From assembly GCA_023954415.1 (NCBI GenBank), contig JAMLIB010000006.1, positions 124,001 through 188,000 of the forward strand: a stretch of DNA of 64,000 nt. Direction: 5' to 3'. This DNA comes from Trueperaceae bacterium (lineage in GTDB: Bacteria; Deinococcota; Deinococci; Deinococcales; Trueperaceae). Both the position numbers and the translations under genes were made by a program. This document shows, piece after piece, positions 38,304 to 47,604 of this stretch (positions are counted from its first letter, which is position 1; every line of letters starts with the position of its first letter). Under the pieces are notes generated by a model. That model worked only from the letters and a program-made list of their open reading frames with translations, had not been told where the DNA came from and did not search any database.

Positions 38304-39395
38304 ATGCACTTCAACGACCTGCTGCGACAAGTACTGGAACGCGGAGCCTCCGACCTGCACCTGCACGTCGGCCTGCCCGCCATGGCGCGCCTCGACGGTA
38401 AGCTCGTACCCATCACCGAGGCGCAACTGAGCCCCAAGGTCACGGCGGCGCTCGTCGACGCGCTGTGCAACGAGGCGCAACGGGCCACGTTCGAGGCGAA
38501 GCACCAGGTCGACCTGGCCTACTCGGTCACCGGTCTCGGGCGGTTCCGCGTCAACCTCTTCAGGCAGCGCGGCAGCGTCAGCGCCGTACTGCGGGTCATC
38601 AGCTCGGACGAGAAGGGCCTGGCGGTGGTCAACCTGCCGCGCGAGACCATCGAGCACTTCAGGGACCAGGAGAAGGGCCTCGTGCTCGTCACGGGCCCGA
38701 CGGGCTCAGGCAAGTCGACGACGCTGGCGAGGATCATCAACGAGATCAACGCCACGCACCCGAAGATGATCGTGACGGTCGAGGACCCCATCGAGTACCT
38801 CCACCGCTCGAAGCGCTCCGTCGTCGTGCAGCGCGAACTCGGCATGGACGCCCCGTCCTTCTCCGAGGCGCTCGTCGCGGCCATGCGCCAGGACCCAGAC
38901 GTCATCCTCATCGGCGAGATCAGGGACCACGCGACCGCGGCGGCGGCCATCAGCGCCGCTCAGACGGGCCACCTCGTCTTCAGCACGTTGCACACCCAGG
39001 ACTCCGTCCGCACGATCAACCGCATGATCGAGCTGTTCCCGCCGCACGAGCGCGACACGGCGAGGATCCTGTTCGCCGAGTCGCTCGTCGGCATCGTCTC
39101 GCAGCGGCTCCTGGCGCGCAAGGGCGGCGGGCGCGTCGCGGCGACGGAGATCCTCAAGGGCACGCTGCGAGTCAAGGACCTGGTGCGCGATCCCGATCGG
39201 ACCCCGGAGCTCTACGACGTGCTCGCCGAGGCGCGGTTGGACGGCATGCGCTCGTTCGACGATCACCTGGCCGAGCTCTACGGCGAGGGCGTGATCGACT
39301 TCGAGACGGGCCACGCCGCCGCGACGAGCGCGCAGGCCTTCAAGATGAAGGCCACGCAGATCGACGTCGGGCGCCAGGTGGCCGCGGCGGTCTAG
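38304..39395 (+). CDS. pilT: Type IV pilus retraction ATPase PilT
   Basis: A 363-residue secretion ATPase that depolymerises type IV pili for twitching and DNA uptake. The N-terminal PAS-like domain (ASDLHLHVGLPAMARLDGKL) is typical of PilT. The core has Walker A GPTGSGKSTT (131-140), the Asp box (TVEDPIEYLH), Walker B-type DVILIGEIRD and the His box LVFSTLHTQDS. A start three codons upstream is possible; TATCGT lies just before. It fits with MglAB and DprA in this window, all linked to pilus function or transformation. Confidence 0.95.
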   Translation: MHFNDLLRQVLERGASDLHLHVGLPAMARLDGKLVPITEAQLSPKVTAALVDALCNEAQRATFEAKHQVDLAYSVTGLGRFRVNLFRQRGSVSAVLRVISSDEKGLAVVNLPRETIEHFRDQEKGLVLVTGPTGSGKSTTLARIINEINATHPKMIVTVEDPIEYLHRSKRSVVVQRELGMDAPSFSEALVAAMRQDPDVILIGEIRDHATAAAAISAAQTGHLVFSTLHTQDSVRTINRMIELFPPHERDTARILFAESLVGIVSQRLLARKGGGRVAATEILKGTLRVKDLVRDPDRTPELYDVLAEARLDGMRSFDDHLAELYGEGVIDFETGHAAATSAQAFKMKATQIDVGRQVAAAV

Positions 39396-39426
39396 TCCTC
39401 GGTCGCACGAGGACGGGGCCCCTCCC

Positions 39427-42400
39427 TCAGAAGGGCACCTCGGCCTGCTCCTCGGAGCGGTTCGCCTGCCACGGCTTGACAGAGCGCTCGGCCAGGAGCA
39501 CCTGCCGGTCCAGCGTCAGCTTGGCTTGCAGCCACGGGCACGACCGCCTGATCTCGTCCAAGGCCTCCCCGGCGACCGCCGCGCCGTCGAGGCCGTAAAG
39601 CACGCGGTCGTCGTCGACCTCCAGCTCGAGCCGCACCGGTACGCGCCCCGCGTACTCGTCGAGGAGCGACCGGAGCTCGAGGAGCTGGTCCCACGGCACC
39701 TGCGCGACGGGGAACTGGAGCAACACCATCTCCGGCGCGCCGCCCTGGGAGGCCTCCCGCGTGTCCCAGCGGATGAGGCGCTCCACGACGGCGCGCACGT
39801 CCTCGCCCTCTTCGCTCAGCTCCACGACCGCCACGACGGGCGCATCCTCGGCCAGCAGCGGCGCCACGGCGTCGAACGTGCGACCGAACGCCAGCACCTC
39901 GCGGCTGCCCGACTCGTCGGCGACCTCGAAGCGCGCCATCATGCCGCCCTTACGGGTCGGGCGCTTGACCACGTTCTGCAGTAGTCCGGCGAGCACCACC
40001 TTGACGCGGCCGCCGAAGACGCCGTCCTTCTTCAACGTCCTGAAGTGCCGCTCCACGCCGTCCACCGGCACCGAGGCGGCCTCGGCCAGCCCCGGGTACG
40101 AACCCATCGGGTGGGCGCTCAGGTACAGGCCGAGGGCCTCCTTCTCGAAGCGCAGGAGGGTAAGGTCGTCGATGGCCGGCGCTTCCGCCAGGACGGGCGC
40201 GGCGATGTCGTCGGCGCCGAACAGGCCGAACTGGCCCGACGCCGCCTGCTCGCGCTCGGCCACGCCCCACTTCAGGGCCAGGTCGAGGTTGGCGAGCAGG
40301 AGGTGCCGAACGGCGGCGTCGCCACCGGCACCGGTCGACGGCACGAGGCCGTCCATGGCGCCGGACTTGATCAGGTACTCGATCGCCCTCCGGTTGACCA
40401 CGGTCGTGTCGATACGTTTGCAGAAGTCGAACAGGTCCTTGAACCGTCCACCGCGCTCGCGTTCGGCCAGGATATGGTCCACGGCCCCCTCGCCGACGTT
40501 CTTGATGCCGTACAGGCCGAAACGCACGAGCTGACCGACAGGCGTGAAGTCGGCGCGCGACGTGTTGACGTCCGGCGCGGAGACCTCGACGCCCATGTGC
40601 CGCGCGTCGGCCACGTACTGCGCCACCTTGTCCGAGTCGCCGCGCTCGACGGTGAGCAGGGCGGCCGCGAACTCCACAGGGTAGTGGGCCTTCAGATAGG
40701 CCGTTTGGTACGAGAGGATGGCGTAGGCAGCCGCGTGGGACTTGTTGAAGCCGTAGTTGGCGAAGCGCTCGAGGAGGTCGAAGAGCCGCCCCGACTCGGC
40801 CTCACCCACGGCGTTGGCCGCGGCGCCCGCCTGGAAGCTGGCCCGCTGCTTGAGCATCTCCTCGAGCTTCTTCTTGCCCATCGCCCGCCGCAGCAGGTCG
40901 GCCTGACCGAGCGTGTAGCCCGCCACCGCCTGGGCGATCTGCATGATCTGCTCCTGGTAGACGGGGATGCCGTAAGTCTCGGCCAGGATGGGGGCCAGGA
41001 GTCTCTCGGAGGCGGGGAAGTCGGTGTAGTCGATGGGCTCCTGCCCATGGTGACGCCGGATGTAGGCGGGGATGTTGTCCATCGGGCCAGGGCGGAAGAG
41101 CGCGCCTACGGCGATGAGGTCCTGGATGCGCCGCGGCTTGAGGCGCTTCAGGGTGTCGATCATGCCGGAGCCCTCGAACTGGAACACGCCCGCGGAGTCG
41201 CCCTTGGACAAGAGCTCGAAGACGGCCGGGTCGTCGGGTGGGAAGGTCGCCGGGTCGAGGTCGATGCCGCGCGACTCCTTGACGATGCGCACGGCGGCTT
41301 CGATGAACGACAGGGTCCTCAGTCCCAGGAAGTCCATCTTCACGAACCCGAGCTCCTCGATCGAGCCCATGTCGTACTGGCAGACGATGGGTCCGTCGCC
41401 GGTGCGGAAGACGGGGGCCAACTCCTGCACGTCGTGGCGCGCGATGATCACGCCGGCCGCATGCACCGAGGCGTGGCGGGTCAGACCCTCGAGCTGCCTT
41501 GCGACATCCACGAACGCGTTGGCGCCGGACTCGTAGGCCTCCTTCAGCTCCGGCACCTCCTTCAACGCCTCGTCGATGGGGATGCTGCGACCGTACTTCG
41601 TGGGAACGAGCTTGGCGACCTTGTCGGCCTCCGCGAACGAGACTTCCATCACGCGCGCCGCGTCCTTGATGGCCGCCCGCGGGGCGAGGGTGCCAAACGT
41701 GGCGATGAGGGCGACCTTGTCGTGGCCGTACTTCTCCCGCACGTAGTCGATCACCTCGCCGCGCCGCACATCCGAGAAATCGATGTCGAAGTCCGGCATG
41801 CTGACGCGGTCGGGGTTGAGGAAGCGCTCGAAGAGGAGCTCGAACTCGAGCGGGTCGAGGTTCGTGATGCCGAGGGCGTACGCCACGATGGAGCCGGCGC
41901 CCGAGCCGCGCCCTGGACCAACCGCGATGTCGTGGTCCTTCGCCCAGTTGATGAAGTCCGCGACTATCAGGAAGTAGTCGGGGAACCCCATGGCCACGAT
42001 GACGCCGAGCTCGTACTCGACCCGCTCCAAGACGGTTCGGGCGGTCTCGTCGAGACCACCGGCAGCCACGAACCGCTCGAGGTGCGCGTAGCGGTAACTG
42101 GGGAAGTTCTCCCCCTCGACCTGCGGCTGGACGCTGGCCTCGCCGGCGCGCGCGATGCCGAGCAGGACGGCACCGAGGTCCGCGCTCGCCACGTCCCGCA
42201 CGCCCGCCGCAGCGGCGTAAGACCGCCAGAAGGCCTCGTCGACGCCTGCGTAGCGCCGCATGAGGCCGCGGTAGGAGTCGACTCGGAGCTGCTCGGCCAG
42301 AGTCACGCCCTCCGGCAGCGGCAGCTCCGGCATCTGGTAGACGCGCTTCGAGCCGACCGGGAGCTGGACGTCGCAGAGGTCGGCCACGACGTTCGTGTTG

Positions 42401-43221
42401 CCGATGGCCCCCGGGTACTCGCTCTCCGGCAGCACGGCGGCCATCTCGTCGGGGCTCTTGACGTAGAACTCGTCGCATGGGAAGCGCATCCGGTTCTCCT
42501 CGCTCACCAAGGCCTTCGTGCCGATGGCGAGGAGGACGTCGTGAGCGTGCGCGTCCGTCTTGCGTACGTAGTGCCCGTCGTTGGTGGCGACCATGCCGAC
42601 ACCGTGCTTGTCGGCGAACGCCTTCAGGATCGGGTTCAGTCGCCGCTGCTCGTCGAGCCCGTGGTCCTGGAGCTCGACGAAGAAGTTCTCCTTGAAGATG
42701 CTCAGGTGCTCGAGCAGGACGCGCTCGCCCGCGTCGGGGCCGACGTCGAGGATCGTGCGGGGGATCTGCGCGCCCAGGCAGCCGGAGAGCGCGATCACGC
42801 CCTCCGAGTGCTCGCGCAGCAGCTCGAGGTCGATGCGGGGCTTCATGTAGAAACCCTCCAGGAACGCGCGACTGCTCAGGCGGCAGAGGTTCTGGTACCC
42901 CTTGAAGTCCTTGGCGAGGAGCGTGAGGTGGAAGTAGCCGCCGTCCAGTTTGCTCGATCCGCGCCGCTTCTCGAACCGCGAGCCTGGCGCGACGTAGGCC
43001 TCGAAGCCGATGATGGGCTTGACCCCGGCCCCCACGGCCGTCTTGTAGAACTGCACGGCGCCGTGCATGTTGCCGTGGTCCGTCATGGCGACGGCCGGGC
43101 GGTCGGGGGAGACCTCCTTGACCCACGAGATGAGGTCCTTGATGCGCGCGGCGCCGTCCAGGAGAGAGTAATCCGTGTGTTGGTGCAGGTGGGAGAAGCG
43201 CTGCGGTCCCTGGAGCGACAT
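39427..43221 (-). CDS. dnaE: DNA polymerase III alpha subunit
   Basis: A 1264-residue replicative polymerase. The N-terminal PHP domain (FSHLHQHTDYSLLDGAARI, AMTDHGNMHGAVQFY) is followed by the polymerase core with VGPGRGSGAGSIVAYALG and the catalytic aspartates in MPDFDIDFSDVRRGEVIDYV. The fingers (YGFNKSHAAAYA), helix-hairpin-helix region and OB-fold (VFGGRVKVVLAGLLQNV) follow. No intein is present. Extending the frame upstream would run into tRNA-Cys; TATCCT seven bases before the ATG at 43221 fixes the start. Confidence 0.97.
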   Translation of the reverse strand: MSLQGPQRFSHLHQHTDYSLLDGAARIKDLISWVKEVSPDRPAVAMTDHGNMHGAVQFYKTAVGAGVKPIIGFEAYVAPGSRFEKRRGSSKLDGGYFHLTLLAKDFKGYQNLCRLSSRAFLEGFYMKPRIDLELLREHSEGVIALSGCLGAQIPRTILDVGPDAGERVLLEHLSIFKENFFVELQDHGLDEQRRLNPILKAFADKHGVGMVATNDGHYVRKTDAHAHDVLLAIGTKALVSEENRMRFPCDEFYVKSPDEMAAVLPESEYPGAIGNTNVVADLCDVQLPVGSKRVYQMPELPLPEGVTLAEQLRVDSYRGLMRRYAGVDEAFWRSYAAAAGVRDVASADLGAVLLGIARAGEASVQPQVEGENFPSYRYAHLERFVAAGGLDETARTVLERVEYELGVIVAMGFPDYFLIVADFINWAKDHDIAVGPGRGSGAGSIVAYALGITNLDPLEFELLFERFLNPDRVSMPDFDIDFSDVRRGEVIDYVREKYGHDKVALIATFGTLAPRAAIKDAARVMEVSFAEADKVAKLVPTKYGRSIPIDEALKEVPELKEAYESGANAFVDVARQLEGLTRHASVHAAGVIIARHDVQELAPVFRTGDGPIVCQYDMGSIEELGFVKMDFLGLRTLSFIEAAVRIVKESRGIDLDPATFPPDDPAVFELLSKGDSAGVFQFEGSGMIDTLKRLKPRRIQDLIAVGALFRPGPMDNIPAYIRRHHGQEPIDYTDFPASERLLAPILAETYGIPVYQEQIMQIAQAVAGYTLGQADLLRRAMGKKKLEEMLKQRASFQAGAAANAVGEAESGRLFDLLERFANYGFNKSHAAAYAILSYQTAYLKAHYPVEFAAALLTVERGDSDKVAQYVADARHMGVEVSAPDVNTSRADFTPVGQLVRFGLYGIKNVGEGAVDHILAERERGGRFKDLFDFCKRIDTTVVNRRAIEYLIKSGAMDGLVPSTGAGGDAAVRHLLLANLDLALKWGVAEREQAASGQFGLFGADDIAAPVLAEAPAIDDLTLLRFEKEALGLYLSAHPMGSYPGLAEAASVPVDGVERHFRTLKKDGVFGGRVKVVLAGLLQNVVKRPTRKGGMMARFEVADESGSREVLAFGRTFDAVAPLLAEDAPVVAVVELSEEGEDVRAVVERLIRWDTREASQGGAPEMVLLQFPVAQVPWDQLLELRSLLDEYAGRVPVRLELEVDDDRVLYGLDGAAVAGEALDEIRRSCPWLQAKLTLDRQVLLAERSVKPWQANRSEEQAEVPF

Positions 43222-43228
43222 GGGGTTC

Positions 43229-43234
43229 AGGATA
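43229..43234 (-). promoter_or_regulatory. -10 element of dnaE, leaderless layout
   Basis: TATCCT on the minus strand, seven bases before the dnaE ATG; divergent from the tRNA-Cys promoter about 40 bases away. Confidence 0.6.
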
Positions 43235-43271
43235 ACCCCGGTGGTCCCGCCGCCCCGACTTCGAACGCGCG

Positions 43272-43301
43272 TTGACGTCCCCGACGGGCGCGTGGTACCT
43301 T
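43272..43301 (+). promoter_or_regulatory. Promoter of tRNA-Cys
   Basis: TTGACG (43272-43277) and TACCTT (43296-43301) are separated by 18 bases; transcription would begin about four bases before the tRNA. Confidence 0.7.
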
Positions 43302-43311
43302 CTGTGAGCTT

Positions 43312-43386
43312 GGCGCCGTAGCCAAGCGGTAAGGCAGAGGTCTGCAAAACCTCGATTCACCGGTTCGATTCCGGTCGGCGCCTCCA
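43312..43386 (+). tRNA. tRNA-Cys (anticodon GCA)
   Basis: Complete cloverleaf: acceptor GGCGCCG with CGGCGCC, anticodon loop CTGCAAA on stem AGAGGT/ACCTC, T loop TTCGATT, discriminator U and an encoded CCA. The anticodon GCA and U73 identify cysteine. Confidence 0.97.
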
Positions 43387-43540
43387 TCTCCCATCCGGTC
43401 GGCGCTCGCCTCGAAGGGGGCGCCGGACGAGGGGCAGCGGGAGGCCGGACCTGCAGGCAGGCGCGGGAACCGCACGGGAGCGAGAACCGCGGGGAGTTGG
43501 AACAGCTAAGGAGTGGAGACAGCGGGGAAGTTGGAGCGAA

Positions 43541-43614
43541 GGCGCGTAGCTCAGTGGGAGAGCGCTACACTGACACTGTAGAGGTCGACAGTTCAATCCT
43601 GTCCGCGCCTACCA
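43541..43614 (+). tRNA. tRNA-Val (anticodon GAC)
   Basis: Complete cloverleaf: acceptor GGCGCGT with CGCGCCT-side pairing, D arm GCTC/GAGC, anticodon loop CTGACAC on stem CTACA/TGTAG, T loop TTCAATC and an encoded CCA. The anticodon GAC reads valine. The 154 bases between this tRNA and tRNA-Cys hold no gene that I can see. Confidence 0.96.
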
Positions 43615-43647
43615 ATAAGGGATGAGCGTCACGGACGCTAAGTCGAA

Positions 43648-43678
43648 CGCCCCCGACCCTATCGGGGGCGTTTCCTTT
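43648..43678 (+). terminator. Rho-independent terminator after tRNA-Val
   Basis: A nine-base stem CGCCCCCGA/TCGGGGGCG with a five-base loop, followed by TTTCCTTT. It ends the tRNA transcript. Confidence 0.85.
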
Positions 43679-43775
43679 CGTCGGTTCCGTGGCTAGTCGA
43701 TGCTAAGGGGTACGCAGGGTGACGGGGCGCCCAACCCCGTCAAGCGCGCCACCGGCCTTCGAGTCGTGGTCCGGC

Positions 43776-44489
43776 TCAGGAAGCGTCTACCTCGGTGATG
43801 AAGCCCGGCAGCTCGACGGGCGGCAGCCTGAGCGCCTCCATCAGTCCGGGCGGCAGGGCGAGGTCGCCGACGAACAGCCTGCCGACGTGCCCACCCGGCC
43901 TCACGCCCACCTTGGGGAGAGCGACGCTAAGGGTCATGGTCGCGTGCACGACGTCGCCCGGCGTGCTGCCGTCGTCGACGTTGAGCCCGGTCGGGGTATC
44001 GAGCGAGATGACCATGCAGTCCGTCTGCGCGTGGTTGAGGACCGTGATGACGTCGAGCGTGCGCCCGCGGGGTGGGCCTTCGAGGTTCGTGCCGATGGCC
44101 GCATCTATGATGCAGCCGAACTTCATCTTCGGCAAGCTGGTGCGGACCTTGACGCGCTCGAAGTGGCGCAGGTGCTCGAGCTGCTCCTTCGGCGTGCCGG
44201 AGTAGTTCTCGGCCTCGTGGGTCGGGACGACCCAGACGCGCCTGCCCCGGGCCGCCAGGAGTCTGGCGGCCGCCAGGCCGCCGCTACCGTTGTTGCCACG
44301 CCCTGCGACGACGAGCACGGGCCCCTCCGTGCCGTAGGCGTCCACGAGCTCGACGAGGTTGCGCGCCGTATGCTCCACCAGGACCCGGTTGTCGAGCCCG
44401 AACTTGCCGGTCGCCAACATGATCAGCTGCTGCATCTGGTTCGCGTTGATGGCTGGCAGGTCGTCCCAGCGGACGTGCGGGAAGCTCAT
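43776..44489 (-). CDS. nnrE: NAD(P)H-hydrate epimerase
   Basis: A 237-residue YjeF_N-domain enzyme that epimerises damaged R-NAD(P)HX to the S form for repair. Motifs visible: VVAGRGNNGSGGLAAARLL (nucleotide-binding loop), CIIDAAIGTNLEGPPRG, SLDTPTGLNVDDGSTPGD and the closing TLSVALPKVG. The C-terminal dehydratase domain (NnrD) often fused to it is absent. GAAAGGG precedes the ATG at 44489. It follows the yebC-type gene by 18 bases and is probably in its operon. Confidence 0.9.
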   Translation of the reverse strand: MSFPHVRWDDLPAINANQMQQLIMLATGKFGLDNRVLVEHTARNLVELVDAYGTEGPVLVVAGRGNNGSGGLAAARLLAARGRRVWVVPTHEAENYSGTPKEQLEHLRHFERVKVRTSLPKMKFGCIIDAAIGTNLEGPPRGRTLDVITVLNHAQTDCMVISLDTPTGLNVDDGSTPGDVVHATMTLSVALPKVGVRPGGHVGRLFVGDLALPPGLMEALRLPPVELPGFITEVDAS

Positions 44490-44507
44490 GCACACCCTTT
44501 CTGCGGC

Positions 44508-45248
44508 TTAGCCGGCGGCGTCGACGCTCTCGCCGATACTGTCGAGGTCGGCGGTCGTGTAGACGTTCTGCACGTCGTCGAGGTCTTCTAGGCTCTCGAG
44601 GAAGTTCATGACCTTCTCGGCCTCGTGAGGGGTGAGCGCCGTCTGCGTCTGCGGCAGCTTGGTGATCTGGACGACGTCCACGGGGAGGCCGCGCGACTGC
44701 AGCCCTTCCACGACCGCGTAGAGGTCGGCCGCGGCGGTGTAGATCACCGAGGTGCCGTCGTCCGCCTCGAGGTCATCGGCGCCGAGCTCGATGGCGGCCT
44801 CCTCGACGGCGTCGCCGGTCTGCTCGACGGTGATCATCCCCTTCGTGTCGAACTGCCAGGCCGTCGAGCCGGACATGTTGCCGCCGTGTTTGCTGAACAC
44901 GTGCCTGACCTCGCCGGCGGTGCGGTTCTTGTTGTCGGTGAGGGCCTCGACGAGCATGGCCACGCCGGCCGGCCCGTAGCCCTCGTAGTAGACCGGCTCG
45001 AAGTTCCCACCCTCGCCGCCACCGAGCGCGCGTTCGATGGCGCGATCGATGTTGTCTATGGGCACGTTGTCCGACTTGGCGGCGGACAGCGCGTTCTTGA
45101 GGGCGAGGTTGGTGGTCGCGTCGCCGCTATTGCCGCTCCGCACGGCAGACTGGATGGCTCGGACATGCTTGCTGATGACCTTGCCACGCTGTTTGTCGTT
45201 GGCGCCCTTCTTGCGTTTGATCTGGGCCCACTTGCTATGTCCTGCCAA
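44508..45248 (-). CDS. yebC: YebC/PmpR-family protein
   Basis: A 246-residue YebC-family protein. Family members have been described as transcriptional regulators and, more recently, as helpers that resolve ribosome stalls at proline stretches. The N-terminal signature GHSKWAQIKRKKGANDKQRGK and the middle block YEGYGPAGVAMLVEALTDNK are intact. The start is TTG at 45248 behind GGAAAGGA, giving the canonical MAGHSKW opening. A TATAGAAT stretch on the minus strand near 45365-45372 may be its -10 region. Confidence 0.95.
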   Translation of the reverse strand: MAGHSKWAQIKRKKGANDKQRGKVISKHVRAIQSAVRSGNSGDATTNLALKNALSAAKSDNVPIDNIDRAIERALGGGEGGNFEPVYYEGYGPAGVAMLVEALTDNKNRTAGEVRHVFSKHGGNMSGSTAWQFDTKGMITVEQTGDAVEEAAIELGADDLEADDGTSVIYTAAADLYAVVEGLQSRGLPVDVVQITKLPQTQTALTPHEAEKVMNFLESLEDLDDVQNVYTTADLDSIGESVDAAG

Positions 45249-45461
45249 GACGGTTTTTCCTTTCCAAGGCGGGGCGTCGCCAACGCCCATCGCCGCTGCG
45301 TGCGCGCCGACGGTGACGCCGAGCTCTCACGCACGTCGCAGCGGGAACCCGCCACGGCCTTCTCATTCTATATCCCCCGCTCACGCGTCACGGCCCGCTT
45401 GGCGCGGGCCGTGGTTCGCAGGTTGGGTTGTGCAGGCGCACGGCGGACCATGCCGCCAGGC

Positions 45462-45968
45462 TCAGCGGATGTAGAAGTCCGTCTCCGCTACGTCACGCAC
45501 GGGGGAGGGGCGGATCTCGAGGGAGATGGCGCTCGACCATTCGCCGTCGCCGTAGCGCCCCACGTAGCGCACGTTGCCGTCGGTGGCAGTGGAGGTGAAG
45601 CTGGCGCGCACGCGCTGCAGGCCACGCGGCGGGTTGACCGTGTAAACGTGCCGAGCGCCCGCGAGGGGCAGATAGGTCGCCCCGGCCGAGACGGGGATGT
45701 TGCGTTCGAAGACGTAGATCCGACCGTCTGGGTCGAGCGCCGTCAGGGTCACGTAGCCGCTCTGGGTGGTGACGATGCGGAACTCCACGTTCTCGCCCGG
45801 GTAGTAGCTCGAGCCGGCCCCGCGCGTGGGCCTGAAGTCCTGGATGACGCCGCTCAGGGAGATGTCGTCGCTCACGAACCCGCCCGGCCGCACGTAGATC
45901 GTGCAGGCAGAGGCGAGGAGGGCGACCGCGAGCGCCACGAAGGCGAGGCGAAGCGTCTTGTATCTCAT
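45462..45968 (-). CDS. DUF4384-type lipoprotein
   Basis: A 168-residue lipoprotein with a classic signal and lipobox (LAFVALAVALLASAC, cysteine at 22). The body reads as one beta-sandwich with YYPGENVEFRIVTTQSGYVT and LTALDPDGRIYVFERN, the pattern of DUF4384 domains found in envelope proteins. AGGAGG precedes the ATG. The family's biochemical role is unknown. Confidence 0.85.
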   Translation of the reverse strand: MRYKTLRLAFVALAVALLASACTIYVRPGGFVSDDISLSGVIQDFRPTRGAGSSYYPGENVEFRIVTTQSGYVTLTALDPDGRIYVFERNIPVSAGATYLPLAGARHVYTVNPPRGLQRVRASFTSTATDGNVRYVGRYGDGEWSSAISLEIRPSPVRDVAETDFYIR

Positions 45969-45995
45969 GTGGGCCTCCTGGTGGTCACTTCAGTG

Positions 45996-46001
45996 AGTGT
46001 A
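45996..46001 (-). promoter_or_regulatory. Extended -10 element of the DUF4384 lipoprotein gene
   Basis: TGcTACACT on the minus strand, about 28 bases before the start codon. Unlike the leaderless genes, this one keeps a short leader with a full AGGAGG ribosome site. Confidence 0.5.
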
Positions 46002-46055
46002 GCAACGGACTCGTGAGCACAGGCGCGAAGCGCCTTAACCGTACCTTCGGCCAGA

Positions 46056-46400
46056 TCACGGCTGGCTCGAGACGTTGCGATCGTAGGAGGTGAGCAAGTA
46101 CGGGAGGTCGGTCTGGTGGTAGCGTCCGCGCTCGTCGTACCAGTAGATGTATGCGCCGAGGGACTGATCGCCTACGCCACCTTCGCTCGCGTTGCCGGAG
46201 CGCGTGACCTTACCGTCCACGAGGCCCGTGAACACGGCCTTGCCGTCGTACGAATAGACCGTTATGTACATCCGCTGGGCGGTGTACTCCTGGATGCTGC
46301 GGCGGATGCGGTTCTGAGCTTCGTTACGGCACGCCGTGGCGCATAGCGCCAGCAGCAGGATGCTCAGGGCCACCACGACCTTCTTAGAGGTGAACTTCAC
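46056..46400 (-). CDS. Small lipoprotein, unknown function
   Basis: A 114-residue protein with a lipoprotein signal (KKVVVALSILLLALCATAC, cysteine near 24), then a short basic helix and a beta-rich C-terminal part (MYITVYSYDGKAVFTGLVDG, GAYIYWYDERGRYHQTDLP). It begins with GTG behind a GGTGAGG-type ribosome site. I do not recognise the family. It lies upstream of the DUF4384 lipoprotein gene on the same strand and may share its role at the envelope. Confidence 0.75.
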   Translation of the reverse strand: MKFTSKKVVVALSILLLALCATACRNEAQNRIRRSIQEYTAQRMYITVYSYDGKAVFTGLVDGKVTRSGNASEGGVGDQSLGAYIYWYDERGRYHQTDLPYLLTSYDRNVSSQP

Positions 46401-46536
46401 GCCTCACCACCCTTCCTGGCCGAGGGCGCGGCTCACGCGCGGCCTCAAGGACCGAAGCGGTCCCTGACGCTCAGGCGCCCGAACGCATCAGGCCGACGCC
46501 AGGATAGCATCGCCCCGCTCGCCATCCAGACTTTAG

Positions 46537-46562
46537 TGCTTGAGGCTCAAGCAATGTATGCT
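46537..46562 (+). promoter_or_regulatory. dnaJ-hspR promoter with HspR-type palindrome
   Basis: A perfect palindrome TGCTTGAGGCTCAAGCA (46537-46553) lies four bases before TATGCT (46557-46562). The half-sites CTTGAG and CTCAAG are those of the HspR-associated inverted repeat, but with one base between them instead of the usual longer spacer. The start codon follows TATGCT by seven bases. Binding here would block the promoter of the operon that encodes HspR itself. Confidence 0.75.
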
Positions 46563-46569
46563 TCCTGGA

Positions 46570-47604
46570 GTGAGCCGCACCCTTCGCGACCCCTACGAGG
46601 TCCTCGGCGTCCAGCGCGACGCATCACCAGACACGCTCAAAGCGGCTTACCGCCAGAAGGCGCTGCGGTATCACCCGGATCGCAACCCCGGCGACCGCGA
46701 GGCCGAGGAGCGCTTCAAGGAGGTCTCGGAGGCCTACGCCATCCTGCGCGACCCGGACGCTCGCGCGCGCTACGACAGGTACGGAGCGCAGCAACCCGCC
46801 ACGTACCGTCACGACACGAGCAACGTCGACTGGCGCGACGTGTTCCGCGAGGCCGACATCCATGTCGATTGGGGCGGCCAGAGCGGGGTACCCCAGACGG
46901 GCAACGCGGTGTTCGACATGCTCTTCGGGATGATGTCCGGCGTCCTCCGCCAGGCCGGCATGGTGGCCGGACGCACTTACGAGGTACGGCTCGGGCTGAG
47001 CCTAGGGGCCTTGCATGACGGCACGGAGGCGACCATCGCCGTCCCCGGGCCCAGCGTCTGCCAGACGTGCAAGGGCACCGGGAGGGTCGATGCGAGCCAG
47101 GTCGGTGGCCGTTCGCCGGGGCCCTTCGAGGCGACGAGCGCCCCTCAGAGCGCCATGGTCGTGTGTCCGGACTGCGGGGGCCGGAGGGTAAGGCGGGCGG
47201 GGGTGAGGCTGAGCGTGAGGGTGCCCGCCGGCGCCGGCCTGGGCGGCAAGCTGCGGCTCGCGGGCGCAGGCGAACCGGGCAACCCGCCGGGTGACGTCCT
47301 CGTTCAGGTGGGCTGGGCTCAGCCGCAAGGCGCGAGCGCGAACGGCCTGGACGTGACGGGCCGGCTCACGCTCACGCCCATAGAGGCCGCGCGCGGCGCC
47401 GACGCCGAGTTCGACGGCGTGAGCGTCACCGTCCCGAAGGGTAGTCGGGCGGGCGACACCGTCGTAGTCCGCGGCAAGGGCCTGATCGGCCAAGGCGTGA
47501 GCGGCGACCTGAGGCTGACCCTCGAGACCGCTTGGCTGGAAGGGGCGGCTCGCGCCGCCGGCCGCTGGTTGCGTAAGCTGACGCAAGGAGGCGAGCGCAA
47601 GTGA
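46570..47604 (+). CDS. dnaJ: DnaJ-type co-chaperone with reduced zinc region
   Basis: A 344-residue J-protein that stimulates DnaK. The J domain (about 6-68) has the HPD motif in [10 protein letters not shown]. The central region shows only two CxxC pairs (CQTCKGTG and CPDCGGRR), so one zinc site instead of the two of classical DnaJ. The C-terminal substrate domain is intact ([40 protein letters not shown]). GTG at 46570 is preferred because TATGCT ends seven bases before it; an ATG 12 bases earlier lies inside the promoter element. dnaK and grpE are not adjacent. Confidence 0.9.
   Translation: MSRTLRDPYEVLGVQRDASPDTLKAAYRQKALRYHPDRNPGDREAEERFKEVSEAYAILRDPDARARYDRYGAQQPATYRHDTSNVDWRDVFREADIHVDWGGQSGVPQTGNAVFDMLFGMMSGVLRQAGMVAGRTYEVRLGLSLGALHDGTEATIAVPGPSVCQTCKGTGRVDASQVGGRSPGPFEATSAPQSAMVVCPDCGGRRVRRAGVRLSVRVPAGAGLGGKLRLAGAGEPGNPPGDVLVQVGWAQPQGASANGLDVTGRLTLTPIEAARGADAEFDGVSVTVPKGSRAGDTVVVRGKGLIGQGVSGDLRLTLETAWLEGAARAAGRWLRKLTQGGERK

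Noticed and set aside
38154-38657. N-terminal extension of the exported cyclophilin to 38657
   Set aside because: It would run through pilT on the other strand; the membrane segment begins right after the ATG at 38153.
40045-43275. Very long open frame on the plus strand opposite dnaE
   Set aside because: It is a by-product of strong third-position GC bias in dnaE; the translation is Val/Arg/Asp/Gly-rich, has no domain, and dnaE on the other strand is certain.
43222-43347. N-terminal extension of dnaE to 43347
   Set aside because: It would overlap tRNA-Cys (43312-43386) and the -10 element; family proteins start at the PHP domain.
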